DNA from: Telluria antibiotica
GTDB lineage: Bacteria; Pseudomonadota; Gammaproteobacteria; Burkholderiales; Burkholderiaceae_D
Direction: 5' to 3'
Length of the DNA stretch: 64,000 nt
Assembly: GCF_011682055.1 (NCBI RefSeq)
Contig: NZ_JAAQOM010000001.1
Span: 1 to 64,000, forward strand
Below are positions 43,936-53,167 of this stretch, one piece after another. The position numbers and the translations under genes are program-made. Positions within the stretch are counted from its first letter, which is position 1. Every line of letters starts with the position of its first letter. Under the pieces are notes generated by a model, which saw nothing but the letters and a program-made list of their open reading frames with translations, did not search any database and was not told the origin of the DNA.

Positions 43936-45333
43936 ATGTCCCAGCCCCAAGTCCAACGCGTGGAGCGCGTGGAGACTTTCACGCCACCGTCCGACCCCAT
44001 CGGTAAAATCGACAAGATCGACCACTACTTCCAGATCACGGCGAGGGGCAGCACGCAGCGCCGCGAAGTCATTGCCGGCATCACGACGTTCCTGGCGATG
44101 GTGTATTCCGTCTTCGTCGTCCCGGGCATGCTGGGCCAGGCCGGCTTCGACGTCAGCGCCGTGTTCGTCGCCGTGTGTCTGACGGCCGCATTCGGCTCGT
44201 TGCTGATGGGCCTGTGGGCCCGGCTGCCGATCGCCGTCGGCTGCGCCATCTCGCTCACGGCATTCACCGCGTTCGGCCTCGTGCTGGGCAAGGGACTCAC
44301 GCCCGCCATCGCGCTGGGCGCCGTGTTCCTGATGGGCCTCCTGTTCACGGCGATTTCCGTAACGGGCGTGCGCTCGTGGATCCTGCAGAACCTGCCGTCC
44401 GGCGTCGCGCACGGCACGGGCGTCGGCATCGGCCTGTTCCTCCTGATGATCGCGTCGAGCGAGGTCGGCCTCGTCGTCAAGAACGCGGGCGCGGGCCTCC
44501 CGGTCGCACTGGGCCACGTCACGGCGTTCCCCGTCGTGATGAGCATCCTGGGCCTGGCCGCGATCTTCGGCCTCGAACAGCGCAAGGTTCCGGGCGGCAT
44601 CCTGCTCGTCGTGATCGCCGTGTCCGCGCTCGGCCTCGCGTTCGATCCGAACGTGCACTTCAAGGGCATCTTCTCCTGGCCGCAGTTGAGCGCACCGGGC
44701 CATCCGTCGCTGATCGGCGCGATGGACGTCAAGGGCGCGCTGAGCATGGCCGTGCTGCCGAGCGTCCTCGCGCTCGTGATGACGGCCGTGTTCGACGCGA
44801 CGGGGACCATCCGCGCCGTGGCGGGCCAGGCGGGCCAGGTCGATGCGCGCGGGTACATCCACAACGGCGGCCGCGCGCTGACGGCCGATTCCCTGAGCTC
44901 GATCTTTGCGAGCCTCGTCGGCGGTGCGCCCGCCGCGGCCTATATCGAGTCGGGCGTGGGCACCGCGGCCGGCGCCCGCACGGGCCTGACGGCCGTCGTC
45001 GTCGGCCTCGGCTTCCTCGGCCTGATCTTCTTCTCGCCGCTGGCCGGCCTCGTGCCGTCCTACGCCACCGCACCGGCGCTGATGTACGTGGGCCTGCTGA
45101 TGCTGAGCAGCGTCGCCCACATGAACATGGACGACAAGCTCGACGCCCTCGCCGGCCTCGTGTGCGCCGTGTTCATCCTCCTGACCTGCAACATCGTCAC
45201 CGGGATCATGCTGGGCTTCTGCACGCTGGTCGTCGGCCGCGTGCTGGCGGGCGAATGGCGCAAGCTGAACGTCGGCACCGTCAGCATCGCGCTGGCACTG
45301 GCCGTGTTCTACGCGGGCGGCTGGGCCATCTGA
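43936..45333 (+). CDS. NCS2-family purine permease (AzgA/GhxP-like)
   Basis: The 465-residue inner-membrane protein has 12 or more hydrophobic segments. Its N-terminus, [32 protein letters not shown], is the hallmark of the AzgA-type guanine/hypoxanthine permeases. [38 protein letters not shown] and [23 protein letters not shown] follow as in the family (NCS2 motifs of the substrate site). It would import guanine, hypoxanthine or adenine by proton symport. No purine-degradation genes are adjacent; the convergent neighbour is a small NTF2-like protein 4 bp away. Confidence 0.92.
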   Translation: MSQPQVQRVERVETFTPPSDPIGKIDKIDHYFQITARGSTQRREVIAGITTFLAMVYSVFVVPGMLGQAGFDVSAVFVAVCLTAAFGSLLMGLWARLPIAVGCAISLTAFTAFGLVLGKGLTPAIALGAVFLMGLLFTAISVTGVRSWILQNLPSGVAHGTGVGIGLFLLMIASSEVGLVVKNAGAGLPVALGHVTAFPVVMSILGLAAIFGLEQRKVPGGILLVVIAVSALGLAFDPNVHFKGIFSWPQLSAPGHPSLIGAMDVKGALSMAVLPSVLALVMTAVFDATGTIRAVAGQAGQVDARGYIHNGGRALTADSLSSIFASLVGGAPAAAYIESGVGTAAGARTGLTAVVVGLGFLGLIFFSPLAGLVPSYATAPALMYVGLLMLSSVAHMNMDDKLDALAGLVCAVFILLTCNIVTGIMLGFCTLVVGRVLAGEWRKLNVGTVSIALALAVFYAGGWAI

Positions 45334-45337
45334 TCCG

Positions 45338-45718
45338 TCAGAACATCCCGTCCCCATTCGCCATCGGGACGGGTGCCGGCTGGGCGATGTCCCACATCTC
45401 GGCGATGCGGTCGCCCTCGAAACGCAGGATGTGGACGATCGCCAGCTCCGTCCCACCCTCCTCCAGCACGGCGCGCGAATGCACGGCCACCAGCGGGCCC
45501 TCTGCAATCGCGCGCTTCACCTCGAACACCATGTGCGGGAACCGTCCCGCGTTCTCCTTCATTGCCGCCTGCAAGGTCGCCATGTCCGCCGCGAAATGTG
45601 GGTTGTGGTGGCGAAACCCCGGCGCCGCGTAACGCGCAAATGCCTCGTCGACTTGTCCGTGCGCCGTCAACCGCAGGAAGTCGGTCGCCGTTTCCTTCAA
45701 TGTGATCGTGCCGCTCAT
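45338..45718 (-). CDS. SnoaL/NTF2-like small protein
   Basis: The 126-residue protein begins MSGTITLKETATDFLRLTAHGQVDEAFARYA and has GFRHHNPHF, VFEVKRAIAEGPLVAVHSRAVLEEGGTELAIVHILRFEGDRIAEMWDIAQP, the usual NTF2/SnoaL-like polyketide-cyclase pattern (cone-shaped alpha+beta barrel). Such proteins often bind or convert small hydrophobic molecules; the function is unknown. No signal peptide. The ATG at 45718 was chosen because the longer frame has no support. Confidence 0.85.
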   Translation of the reverse strand: MSGTITLKETATDFLRLTAHGQVDEAFARYAAPGFRHHNPHFAADMATLQAAMKENAGRFPHMVFEVKRAIAEGPLVAVHSRAVLEEGGTELAIVHILRFEGDRIAEMWDIAQPAPVPMANGDGMF

Positions 45719-45871
45719 GCCGGTCGCCTTTGTGGTCTGGATCCGGCATCGTGCCACCGCGGGGGCGGCGCGGCAAGGGGCGACGCAGGGCGCAGGCCAA
45801 CCCGGCCGTATCGTACGCCGCGTCTCGACGGAATTGTGTAATCTAAGTGACAACTTCTTACAGGAGAAACC

Positions 45872-46282
45872 ATGAAAGCCACTACCATTTCGAGCATCAT
45901 GCTGGCCGTCGCCGTTCTCGTGACGGGCTGCCATAAAGCCCAGGACAAGGACGGCATGGGCCCTGCCCAGTCCGCCGGCAAGGCCATCGACGACACGGGC
46001 GCCAAGGCCGCCGCCGAGTCGAAGGAAGCCGCCGCCAACGCCAATGCGGCCGCCCAGCAGGCCGGCCGGAACGCGAAGGAAGCGGCCGAGCAGGCCAACG
46101 CCAACGTCAAGGCCGCGGCCGACCGCGCCGGCGACCAGATGCAGAAGGCCGGCGCCGAAGTCCGCCAGGAATCGCACGAAGCCGCGCAGAACGTGAAGGA
46201 AGGCGCGAAAGACGCGACGGCCGCCACGGGCCGCGGCCTGGAACGCGCCGGCGAGAAGATGCAGAACGCGGCCGGCAAGTAA
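45872..46282 (+). CDS. Alanine-rich lipoprotein with coiled-coil repeats
   Basis: The 136-residue product has a lipoprotein signal with lipobox LVTGC (Cys near residue 20). The mature part is almost entirely Ala, Lys, Glu, Asn and Gln in a helical, 11-residue-like pattern (AAAESKEAAANANAAAQQAG, AKEAAEQANANVKAAADRAG), like LEA proteins or small periplasmic stress lipoproteins. It has a strong ribosome site (CAGGAG) and ordinary spacing. Role inferred: envelope or desiccation stress. Confidence 0.8.
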   Translation: MKATTISSIMLAVAVLVTGCHKAQDKDGMGPAQSAGKAIDDTGAKAAAESKEAAANANAAAQQAGRNAKEAAEQANANVKAAADRAGDQMQKAGAEVRQESHEAAQNVKEGAKDATAATGRGLERAGEKMQNAAGK

Positions 46283-46343
46283 GCCAGGCGCCGCACCCGG
46301 ATGCGCGCGGCGGAGTGACCCCGGAAGGCGGTATACTCCGGCG

Positions 46344-47162
46344 ATGCGCATCCAGCTCTTCTCCGACCTCCACCTCGAACGCGACCCCGGGTTCCAGCCG
46401 ACCATCTTCCCCGACACGGACGTCGTCGTCCTCGCCGGCGACATCGGCTCGTACCAGGCCCGGTCGCGCCTGACGTCCGACGACTTCGGCCTCGCGCGCT
46501 TCGCGCCCGCCACCACGGGCGCCGGCGCGCGCGTGCTGTACGTACCGGGAAACCACGAATTCGACGGCCTCGATTTCGCCGAGACGCAGGCCCGCCTGCG
46601 AGAAACGTGCGCCGCATTCGGCATCACGTGGCTCGACGGCGAGATCGTCACGCTGGGCGACGTCCGCTTCGTCGGCACCACGTTGTGGGCCGACTTCGAC
46701 GCGCTCGCGTCCGGCGAAACGGACATCAGCCGCCAACTGAAACAGCGCGACAAGGCGTTCCGCGCCGCGAACTACTACCTGAGCGGGAACACGACGCTCG
46801 TCGACGGCGAACCGCTGCTGGCCGAGGGCCAGCGCGAATTGTCGTTCGCCTGCCAGGCGTGGTTGCGCGACGCGCTGGCCACGCCGTTCGACGGCACGAC
46901 GATCGCCGTCACGCACTACGCCCCGACATTGCGCAGCGCCGACCCGCGCTACGGCATCACGCCCGGCACGGCCGGCTTCTGCAATGCACTGGACGACCTG
47001 CTGCCGTTCGCCGACGTGTGGATGCACGGGCACCTGCATTGCGCGAACGATTACGTCGTCGAAGGCACGGGCTGGCGCTGCCGCGTCGTCGCGAACCCGC
47101 TCGGCTATGCGAACAAGGGCGAGCAGGCCGCGTTCCGCGAAGACCTGGTGATCGTCGTGTGA
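46344..47162 (+). CDS. Metallophosphoesterase
   Basis: The 272-residue calcineurin-like protein has all metal motifs: FSDLHLE (residues 6-12), VVLAGDIG, VPGNHEFD, THYAP and the GHLH motif MHGHLHCANDY. It should hydrolyse phosphomonoesters or diesters in the cytoplasm using a two-metal centre; the natural substrate is unknown. There is no signal peptide. It stands alone between the lipoprotein gene and the convergent GH105 gene. Confidence 0.9.
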   Translation: MRIQLFSDLHLERDPGFQPTIFPDTDVVVLAGDIGSYQARSRLTSDDFGLARFAPATTGAGARVLYVPGNHEFDGLDFAETQARLRETCAAFGITWLDGEIVTLGDVRFVGTTLWADFDALASGETDISRQLKQRDKAFRAANYYLSGNTTLVDGEPLLAEGQRELSFACQAWLRDALATPFDGTTIAVTHYAPTLRSADPRYGITPGTAGFCNALDDLLPFADVWMHGHLHCANDYVVEGTGWRCRVVANPLGYANKGEQAAFREDLVIVV

Positions 47163-47181
47163 ACCAGCGCGGCCCGGCGCC

Positions 47182-48600
47182 TCAGTCGCGCACGCCCTGG
47201 TACATCAACGCACTGTCGTTCAGGCCGAACTTGAACTTGCGGTTCATGGCGATGATCTCCGCGCCGGCCAGCAACGTGGGGCCGTAGCCATGCGCGGCCT
47301 TCACGCTCGTCGGCCGGTAGGCGTAGAACGCGGGGTCGAACGCCATGCCCGTGCCCACGCAGATGCCGGCGATGCGGCCGTCCGGCCCGACCTTGCCCGC
47401 GACGGCATTCCATGCGAGGTTCGCCATCGGGCCGTACGCCTGCGCATCCACGTAGCCGCGGTTGACGGCGCGTGCGATGGCGTACGCGTAGATCGCCGTG
47501 GCCGACGTTTCCTCGTACGTGTCGGGACGGTCGATCAGCTGGTGCCAGAAGCCGTCCTTCGTCTGGTAGCTCGCGAGGCCCTTGACGTGCGCGCGCAGCT
47601 GGTCGAGGACGGCCCCGTAATCCTTGTGGTCCTTCGGCAGCACCTCGAGCACTTCGACCATTGCCATCACGGCCCAGCCGTTCGCACGCGCCCAATGCAG
47701 TTCCGGATGGTCGCGCAGGCCTTCCACGTAGCCGTGCATGTAGATGCCGAGGTTCTTGTTGAACATGCGCTTCGAGAACTGCAGCACCTGGCGCGCCGCG
47801 TCGTCGTAGTAGCGCGCATCGCCTGTTGCCTTGCCCAGGTACGCGATCGTCGGCACGCCCATGAACATGTCGTCCAGCCACAGCGTGTCCGGCAGCGGGC
47901 GCATCTTCGCGCCACCATGGCCGTCCGGGCCGCCCCGTGCCAGCGTGCCGTCCTTCAGCCGGTACTCCTTCTTCGTGACGAAGTCGGCGCAGACCGGGAT
48001 CATCTGGCCATAGTCGACGGGCGCCCCCGCCAGCTTCGCCTTCAGGAAGCTGTGGCACAGCGCGCCGGCATCGTCCAGCGCGTGCGGATTCAGGAAGCTC
48101 TTGATGGGCGCGGCCGCATGGTCGCGATCCGCCTGGACGAGCGGCAGATAGGTCTTCGTCAGCCGGGCCAGCAACTGGTGACGCTGGATGGCATAGTCCG
48201 TGTAGCGGCGGTCGCCCGTCGCGGCACCCGCGGCCAGCATGCCCGTGTACGTCACGCCCCACTCATAGCTCGTCAGGCGGAAGTCGCCGGGCTTCAGCAC
48301 GGCGTTCGCGTCGGGCCTGGACACGTCCGCGATCGGGGCGCCCGTGCGCTGGTCGATCACTTCCGCGGGCGTCACCTTGTCGAGGTAGTCGAACACGCGG
48401 TCCAGCACGGCCTTGACCTCGGCCGCATCCATCGCGCCGTACGGTGTCGGGTAATGCACTTGCTGCGCATGCAGCAGCGCGTCCGCCGCCACCGGGCCCC
48501 GTTCCTGCGGCGCCGGCGCCTGCTGTGCGGATGCGGGCAAGGCGCACGCCGCGGCCAGCGCCAGTCCCAGCCCACGGCGCGCCATCGTTCGAGTCTTCAC
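47182..48600 (-). CDS. Secreted GH105-like unsaturated glucuronyl/galacturonyl hydrolase
   Basis: The 472-residue protein has a signal peptide (GLGLALAAACALPASAQQ, about 1-27) and an alpha/alpha six-barrel with FLNPHALDDAGALCHSF, LPDTLWLDDMFMGVPTIAYLG, MHGYVEGLRDHPELHWARANGWAVMAM and GFWHQLIDRPDTYEETSATAI, matching GH105/GH88-like enzymes. DD and ETSA motifs carry the likely catalytic aspartate and binding residues. It removes the unsaturated uronic acid left by lyases. The GTG at 48600 was chosen because AGGAGA lies just upstream; the frame is open beyond. It is last of a three-gene minus-strand unit. Confidence 0.87.
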   Translation of the reverse strand: MKTRTMARRGLGLALAAACALPASAQQAPAPQERGPVAADALLHAQQVHYPTPYGAMDAAEVKAVLDRVFDYLDKVTPAEVIDQRTGAPIADVSRPDANAVLKPGDFRLTSYEWGVTYTGMLAAGAATGDRRYTDYAIQRHQLLARLTKTYLPLVQADRDHAAAPIKSFLNPHALDDAGALCHSFLKAKLAGAPVDYGQMIPVCADFVTKKEYRLKDGTLARGGPDGHGGAKMRPLPDTLWLDDMFMGVPTIAYLGKATGDARYYDDAARQVLQFSKRMFNKNLGIYMHGYVEGLRDHPELHWARANGWAVMAMVEVLEVLPKDHKDYGAVLDQLRAHVKGLASYQTKDGFWHQLIDRPDTYEETSATAIYAYAIARAVNRGYVDAQAYGPMANLAWNAVAGKVGPDGRIAGICVGTGMAFDPAFYAYRPTSVKAAHGYGPTLLAGAEIIAMNRKFKFGLNDSALMYQGVRD

Positions 48601-48611
48601 ACTGTCTCCTG

Positions 48612-49304
48612 TCATTCGAGTCGTTGTATCGTCAGGTCGTCCACCGTCTGGCGCGACCACGTCGTGCGCAAGCCCAGGTAGCCGCGCGCGAGCGGATGCG
48701 GGTCGCGGTAGGTGAACCAGTCGGCGCCGTCCACGCGCACGCGCGTGCAGCCGTCGAACACGGCGATCTCGATGCGGTAGTCGCGGTTCGGCACCAGCAG
48801 ATGGGCAGTGTCCGTGTATTCGCCCACGAGTTCCCGGCGGCCGTCACCGTAGCGGCGCAGACGTGTCGTCGTGTTGCGGTTGCCGCCGATGCCCACGTAG
48901 TACATGGCGAGGTCGTCGTAGTCCTCGAACTTGCCGCTGCGCGTGAACAGGCTGTCCCGCTGCGGGTCGCGCGCCATCCAGAACACGTTCAGGTCGGACA
49001 GCCGGTCGTTCGGGCCGCCCTCGACGACGACCTTGCGCGTGAAGCGGATCAACACGTTGCCGGACAGCGGCCGGTCCAGCCACACGGTGGCGCCGCCGTC
49101 CACGTCGATCAGCAGGCGGCCGTCGCGGACGTCCACGACGTTGCCGGGCTTGCGCGCATACTCGGCCACGTACGCGTTGGACGGCGCGCTGAAATCGTCG
49201 GCGAACAGCACGGCGCCCGGCCGGCCCCAATGCGTGCACGCGGCGGGTTCGGCAGCCGCCGCCGCGCCGGACGCCAGTACCAGCACGGCGAGCGCAATCC
49301 TCAT
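48612..49304 (-). CDS. Secreted jelly-roll protein (DUF6250/YesU-like)
   Basis: The 230-residue product has a signal peptide to about residue 20 (LVLASGAAAAAEP) and a beta jelly roll: VLFADDFSAP, VWLDRPLSGNVLIRFTRKVVVEGG, DLNVFWMARDPQRD and RDYRIEIAVFDGCTRVRVDG. It resembles DUF6250/YesU-type proteins of rhamnogalacturonan clusters, with unknown activity (binding or lyase-like). Its ATG overlaps the upstream double-esterase stop (ATGA), and its stop lies 11 bp from the GH105 start, so the three genes form one operon. Confidence 0.8.
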   Translation of the reverse strand: MRIALAVLVLASGAAAAAEPAACTHWGRPGAVLFADDFSAPSNAYVAEYARKPGNVVDVRDGRLLIDVDGGATVWLDRPLSGNVLIRFTRKVVVEGGPNDRLSDLNVFWMARDPQRDSLFTRSGKFEDYDDLAMYYVGIGGNRNTTTRLRRYGDGRRELVGEYTDTAHLLVPNRDYRIEIAVFDGCTRVRVDGADWFTYRDPHPLARGYLGLRTTWSRQTVDDLTIQRLE

Positions 49305-50983
49305 CGGCCGGCCACCGTCTTGTCGGCGAAGTAAGGCCCCAGTGGATTGCCCGGCAGCGCCTTCAGGCCCGCGACGACGCGCTCCGCGGTGAAGGCGGCG
49401 CCGGCCTCGTTCGTGTGCGTACGCGCGTCGGCGAAGAAGGTGTTCACGCGGTCGGCGCCGATCTGCTTGTAGCCATCCGCCACGAGCAAGGTCAGGTCCA
49501 GGAACAGCGCGCCGTTCGCGTCGGCTACCTGGCGGTCCCAGTCGGCGAACGTCGCGAAGTCGCGCCCGTCCTGCCAGCGGTCGCGATGCGGCACGGGCGC
49601 CGCGAGGATCACCGTCGCGCCCTTCGCCTTCGCATCCGCCACGTAGCGCGCCATGTACCAGCCGAACGTGTGGACGGCTTCCTTGCTGCCGTCCGGGCGC
49701 GTGTCCTCGACAGTCTCGGAAGCGGTGCCGGGGGCAGAGGCACGGTTCTTCATCGCCGGGTCGCCGATGCGGCCGCCGTCGTTGTGGCCGAACTGGACGA
49801 GCACGATATCGCCCTTTTTGAGCTGGTCGCGCACTTTGTCCCAGCGGCCTTCCGTGAAGTAGGTGCGGCTGCTGCGGCCGCCGATGGCCGCGTTCACGAC
49901 GTTGATCCGGCGTGGATCGAACCACGGTGCGATGCGCTCGCCCCAGCCGATGGCGCCGTGCAGGCCGCCGCTCTTCACCGTGGAATCGCCGACGAGGAAC
50001 AGCGTGGGCAGCGCCGGATCGCGCGGCGCCTCGTCGCGGACGCTCGCCGCATCGACGACGGGACGGTCGTCCTCGCGCGCGGGCGGCAACGGATTCACGG
50101 GCGGCTGCGGCTTCAGCCACGCAGCGATGCGCGGGTCGCCCAGCGCCTTCAGGCCGGCGGCCACGACCTGCGCATTCAGCGCGGCGCCGGCCCAGTTGGT
50201 GTGCGTGTGCTCGTCGGGCACCGTCTGCGGGAACAACTGCATGACGGCGTCGTGGCCCAGCGCGTCGTAGCGGCGCGCGACCTCGTCGTTCAAGTCGATG
50301 AAGCCGGCACCCTGCTCGCGCGCGACGGCCGCGGCCCAGCCGCCGTACGTGTCGCGGTCGCGCTTCGTACGGCCTTGCGCATCCCACTGCTTGTGCGGGA
50401 TCGGCGAGCAGATCACGGGCGTGGCACCCTTCGCGCGGATGTCCGCGACGTATTTGCGCAGGTACCAGCCGTAGGTATGCACGACCTCGTGCTGGTGCGT
50501 GAGCAGGTTGTCGATCCCCTCCGTCTCGTCCCCCGTGCCGCGCAAGGTGCCGCGCGCGCGGCTCGCATCGTTCACGGCGCTCGCGTCGTTGTGGCCGAAC
50601 TGCATGACGACGACGTCGCCGCGCTTGACGACCGCCAGCGTGCGCTCCCAGTGCCCGCTCGTGATGTACGTGCGGCTCGACAGGCCGCCCACGGCGCGGT
50701 TGACGACGTTGACCTTCGCGGGATCGAACCAGGCGGCGATCGGATTGCCCCATCCCCACTGGCCGGCCGCGCCCTTGCCCTGGCCGTCGTCGCGGCCGTT
50801 GCGCACGGTGGAGTCGCCGATCAGGATCAGCGACGGCAGCGCCGGATTCGCGGGCACCGGCAACGTCACCTGCGCGCGCGCAGGATCCGTATTGACGGCA
50901 GTCGGCAAGGATTGCCCGTGGGCGCTGGCGATCGCCAGGAGAAGCAGCGCGGCGACGGCGCGCAGCACGTGGGGCAGCAGCAT
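49301..50983 (-). CDS. Two-domain rhamnogalacturonan acetylesterase (tandem CE12)
   Basis: The 560-residue secreted protein (signal to about residue 24, ASAHGQ) contains two CE12-like SGNH domains joined by a proline-rich linker. Domain 1 (about 45-290) has LILIGDSTVRNG, VMQFGHND and DEHTHTNWAG. Domain 2 (about 325-550) has LFLVGDSTVKSG, LVQFGHND and DARTHTNEAG. The catalytic serine, the oxyanion Asn and the Asp/His pair are present in both, so each domain looks active. AGGAAC precedes the ATG. It starts a three-gene operon with DUF6250 and GH105 genes and is divergent from PL22. Confidence 0.92.
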   Translation of the reverse strand: MLLPHVLRAVAALLLLAIASAHGQSLPTAVNTDPARAQVTLPVPANPALPSLILIGDSTVRNGRDDGQGKGAAGQWGWGNPIAAWFDPAKVNVVNRAVGGLSSRTYITSGHWERTLAVVKRGDVVVMQFGHNDASAVNDASRARGTLRGTGDETEGIDNLLTHQHEVVHTYGWYLRKYVADIRAKGATPVICSPIPHKQWDAQGRTKRDRDTYGGWAAAVAREQGAGFIDLNDEVARRYDALGHDAVMQLFPQTVPDEHTHTNWAGAALNAQVVAAGLKALGDPRIAAWLKPQPPVNPLPPAREDDRPVVDAASVRDEAPRDPALPTLFLVGDSTVKSGGLHGAIGWGERIAPWFDPRRINVVNAAIGGRSSRTYFTEGRWDKVRDQLKKGDIVLVQFGHNDGGRIGDPAMKNRASAPGTASETVEDTRPDGSKEAVHTFGWYMARYVADAKAKGATVILAAPVPHRDRWQDGRDFATFADWDRQVADANGALFLDLTLLVADGYKQIGADRVNTFFADARTHTNEAGAAFTAERVVAGLKALPGNPLGPYFADKTVAGR

Positions 50984-51138
50984 GGCGGTGTTCCTGTCTC
51001 GTTGTTCTGTTCCGCGGTCCATTCTATGCGAGGGGCGTGCACGGCCAGAACGGCCCAGGCGAAAGAATCAGGAACATGAGCGGATACGCGCGCCTGCCGC
51101 TGCAACAATGAGCGGATGCCAACCACGAGGAGACGGGC

Positions 51139-52476
51139 ATGCGCCCCATCGCCATATTGACACTCTGCGCCCTGCTCGGCGCGGCCACCGACGCCTCCTG
51201 CGCCATCGGCCGGCGCTTCCCCTCCGAACGCCGCGAAGTCGTCGACCCCGTCACGGGCACCCGTCTGACCTTCCTCACGAGCCGGCCGCACGGCGACTCG
51301 AAGATCTACCAGACGCACCCGCAGTGGACGGCGGACGGCCAGTGGCTGATCTTCCGCTCCCACCTGGCCGGCAACGAGGCGATGGCCGTCAACGAAACGA
51401 CGGGGGCCATCGTACAGGTCACGGAAGGCGCCTACGAAGGCATGCTGAACGTGGCGCGCAAGTCGATGAAGCTGTATTTCCTGCGTCGCGCCGGCGACGA
51501 CAAGCAGGTCGTCGAGGTGGACCTCGCGCGGGTACTCGCCGACAGCGCGGCCGGCCACATGGACGACGCGGCCCGCTACCAGCGCGTGGCCGCCACCTTG
51601 CCGGCCGCGCGAGAAGCCTTCGGCGACACGGCGCTCGACGCGGACGAGGAATGGCTGTACGTGCGCGTCGGCCCGCACGAGGCGGCACGTCACCTGGCGC
51701 CGGGCACGACGCTGGAACCCGCATTCGGTCCGCGCCACATGGGCGCGGGCCCCGCGGGCATCGCCCGCGTGAACGTGCGTACGGGCGAGGTGCGCCACGT
51801 CGTGTCGGTGCCGTTCCAGGTCGGCCACATCCAGGCGAACCTGTGGAGCCCGGGCGAGATCGTGTTCTGCTGGGAGACGGGCGGCAAGTCGCCGCAGCGC
51901 ACGTGGACCGTGCACGCGGACGGCAGCGGCCTGCGTCCCCTCTACCCGGAAGCGCCGTACGAATGGGTGACGCACGAAGCCGTGATCGGCAAGGACGAAG
52001 TGGCGTTCGCCATCATGGGCCACCGCCCGATTCCCGGCGCGGCCGCGGCCATCGACGCGCCCGCGACGGACGTGGGCGGCGCGAACCCCGGCCAGGACGA
52101 CGGCTGGGGCGCCACGGGCACGCGCGCAAAACCGAGCGGCCTCGCGATCGTCAACCTGCGCACGCGCCAGATGCAGATCGTCGGGCAGACGCCGTCCGGC
52201 AGCGGGTTCTGGCACGTGCACGGCTCCAGCGACGGCCGCTTCGCCGTCGGCGACGATTTCAGCCGGAGCCTGTACCTGATCGACCGCGCCAGCCACGAGA
52301 TGATCCTGCTGACGACTGGCCACAAGACGACGGCCGCCGACCATCCGCATCCCACGTTCAGCCCGGACGGCACGCGCATCGAGATCCAGTCCGCGATGCT
52401 GTCCCCGGACGGCCGCACCCTGAACATCTGCATCGTGCCCGTGCCTGACGCGTGGCTCAAGCGCGGCGCGCGCTGA
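51139..52476 (+). CDS. Oligogalacturonate lyase-like protein (PL22) with signal peptide
   Basis: The 445-residue seven-bladed propeller has GRRFPSERREVVDPVTGTRLTFLTS near the start, YQTHPQWTADGQWLIFRS, VGHIQANLWSPGEIVFCWET and the histidine cluster ADHPHPTFSPDG that provides manganese ligands in PL22. It would split unsaturated digalacturonate. PL22 enzymes are usually cytoplasmic; here a 20-residue hydrophobic signal (ILTLCALLGAATDASCAIG) suggests export. It is divergent from the tandem CE12 gene and 11 bp from a convergent DUF1080 gene. Confidence 0.87.
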   Translation: MRPIAILTLCALLGAATDASCAIGRRFPSERREVVDPVTGTRLTFLTSRPHGDSKIYQTHPQWTADGQWLIFRSHLAGNEAMAVNETTGAIVQVTEGAYEGMLNVARKSMKLYFLRRAGDDKQVVEVDLARVLADSAAGHMDDAARYQRVAATLPAAREAFGDTALDADEEWLYVRVGPHEAARHLAPGTTLEPAFGPRHMGAGPAGIARVNVRTGEVRHVVSVPFQVGHIQANLWSPGEIVFCWETGGKSPQRTWTVHADGSGLRPLYPEAPYEWVTHEAVIGKDEVAFAIMGHRPIPGAAAAIDAPATDVGGANPGQDDGWGATGTRAKPSGLAIVNLRTRQMQIVGQTPSGSGFWHVHGSSDGRFAVGDDFSRSLYLIDRASHEMILLTTGHKTTAADHPHPTFSPDGTRIEIQSAMLSPDGRTLNICIVPVPDAWLKRGAR

Positions 52477-52487
52477 TGCGGACAACC

Positions 52488-53120
52488 CTACAGGCGCTCG
52501 ACGTGCAGGTTGCGCAGCTCGTAAGGCGTGCCTTCGAGCTGGAAGCCGATGCGCCCCGTCGCGGGCTGCGCGAGCGTGACGGCATTCTGCGCGACGCCGT
52601 TGATCGTCACGTCGATGCAGCCGCCGCGCACGAGCACGTCCATCGTGTTCCATTCGCCGGGCGCCCGCTCGCTGTCGGACGCCGTGTGCGCCTTGATCGG
52701 CGGGTACGCGCCGGGCGCCGTCGTCAACGGTTCATGGAACGTGGCGCCGGCCATCGGCAGCAGGTCGCCCACGCTGCCATGCTTCGTCTGCACCTGGACG
52801 CTGTAGGGCCACACGCCGTCCTTTGGCCCCGACGCCACGTGCAGCAGCACGCCGCCGTTGCCCGGCTTGCCGGTCCAGCGCCATTCCACGTGCAGGCGGT
52901 AGTCCGTGTAGACGTCGCGCGTCGCGATGAAACCGGACGGCTTGCCCGCGACCGCGATGACGCCGTCGGACCGCGCTTGCCAGACCGTGTCCAGCGCCGC
53001 GGCCGGCGTCGTGACGATGTCCAGCGCGCCGAGGCCCCCCTCCGCGCGGGGCTGCGGCGCGGCGCAACCGAACACACCCGCGCACAACAGCGCGCCACCC
53101 AACCACCCAAGCTTTACCAT
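52488..53120 (-). CDS. DUF1080 lipoprotein (3-keto-disaccharide hydrolase-like)
   Basis: The 210-residue protein has a lipoprotein signal (LCAGVFGCAAP, Cys near residue 19) and a concanavalin-like DUF1080 domain: YTDYRLHVEWRWTGKPGNGGVLLHV, WPYSVQVQTKHGSVGDLL, GEWNTMDVLVRGGCIDVTINGV and GRIGFQLEGTPYELRNLHVERL. Members act on 3-keto sugars or bind glycans. It is divergent from the esterase gene at 53168 and convergent with PL22, within the pectin block. Confidence 0.87.
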   Translation of the reverse strand: MVKLGWLGGALLCAGVFGCAAPQPRAEGGLGALDIVTTPAAALDTVWQARSDGVIAVAGKPSGFIATRDVYTDYRLHVEWRWTGKPGNGGVLLHVASGPKDGVWPYSVQVQTKHGSVGDLLPMAGATFHEPLTTAPGAYPPIKAHTASDSERAPGEWNTMDVLVRGGCIDVTINGVAQNAVTLAQPATGRIGFQLEGTPYELRNLHVERL

Positions 53121-53167
53121 GTCAGGACCTCACGATGAATCGTTCGAATGAATACAGGAGACATTAC

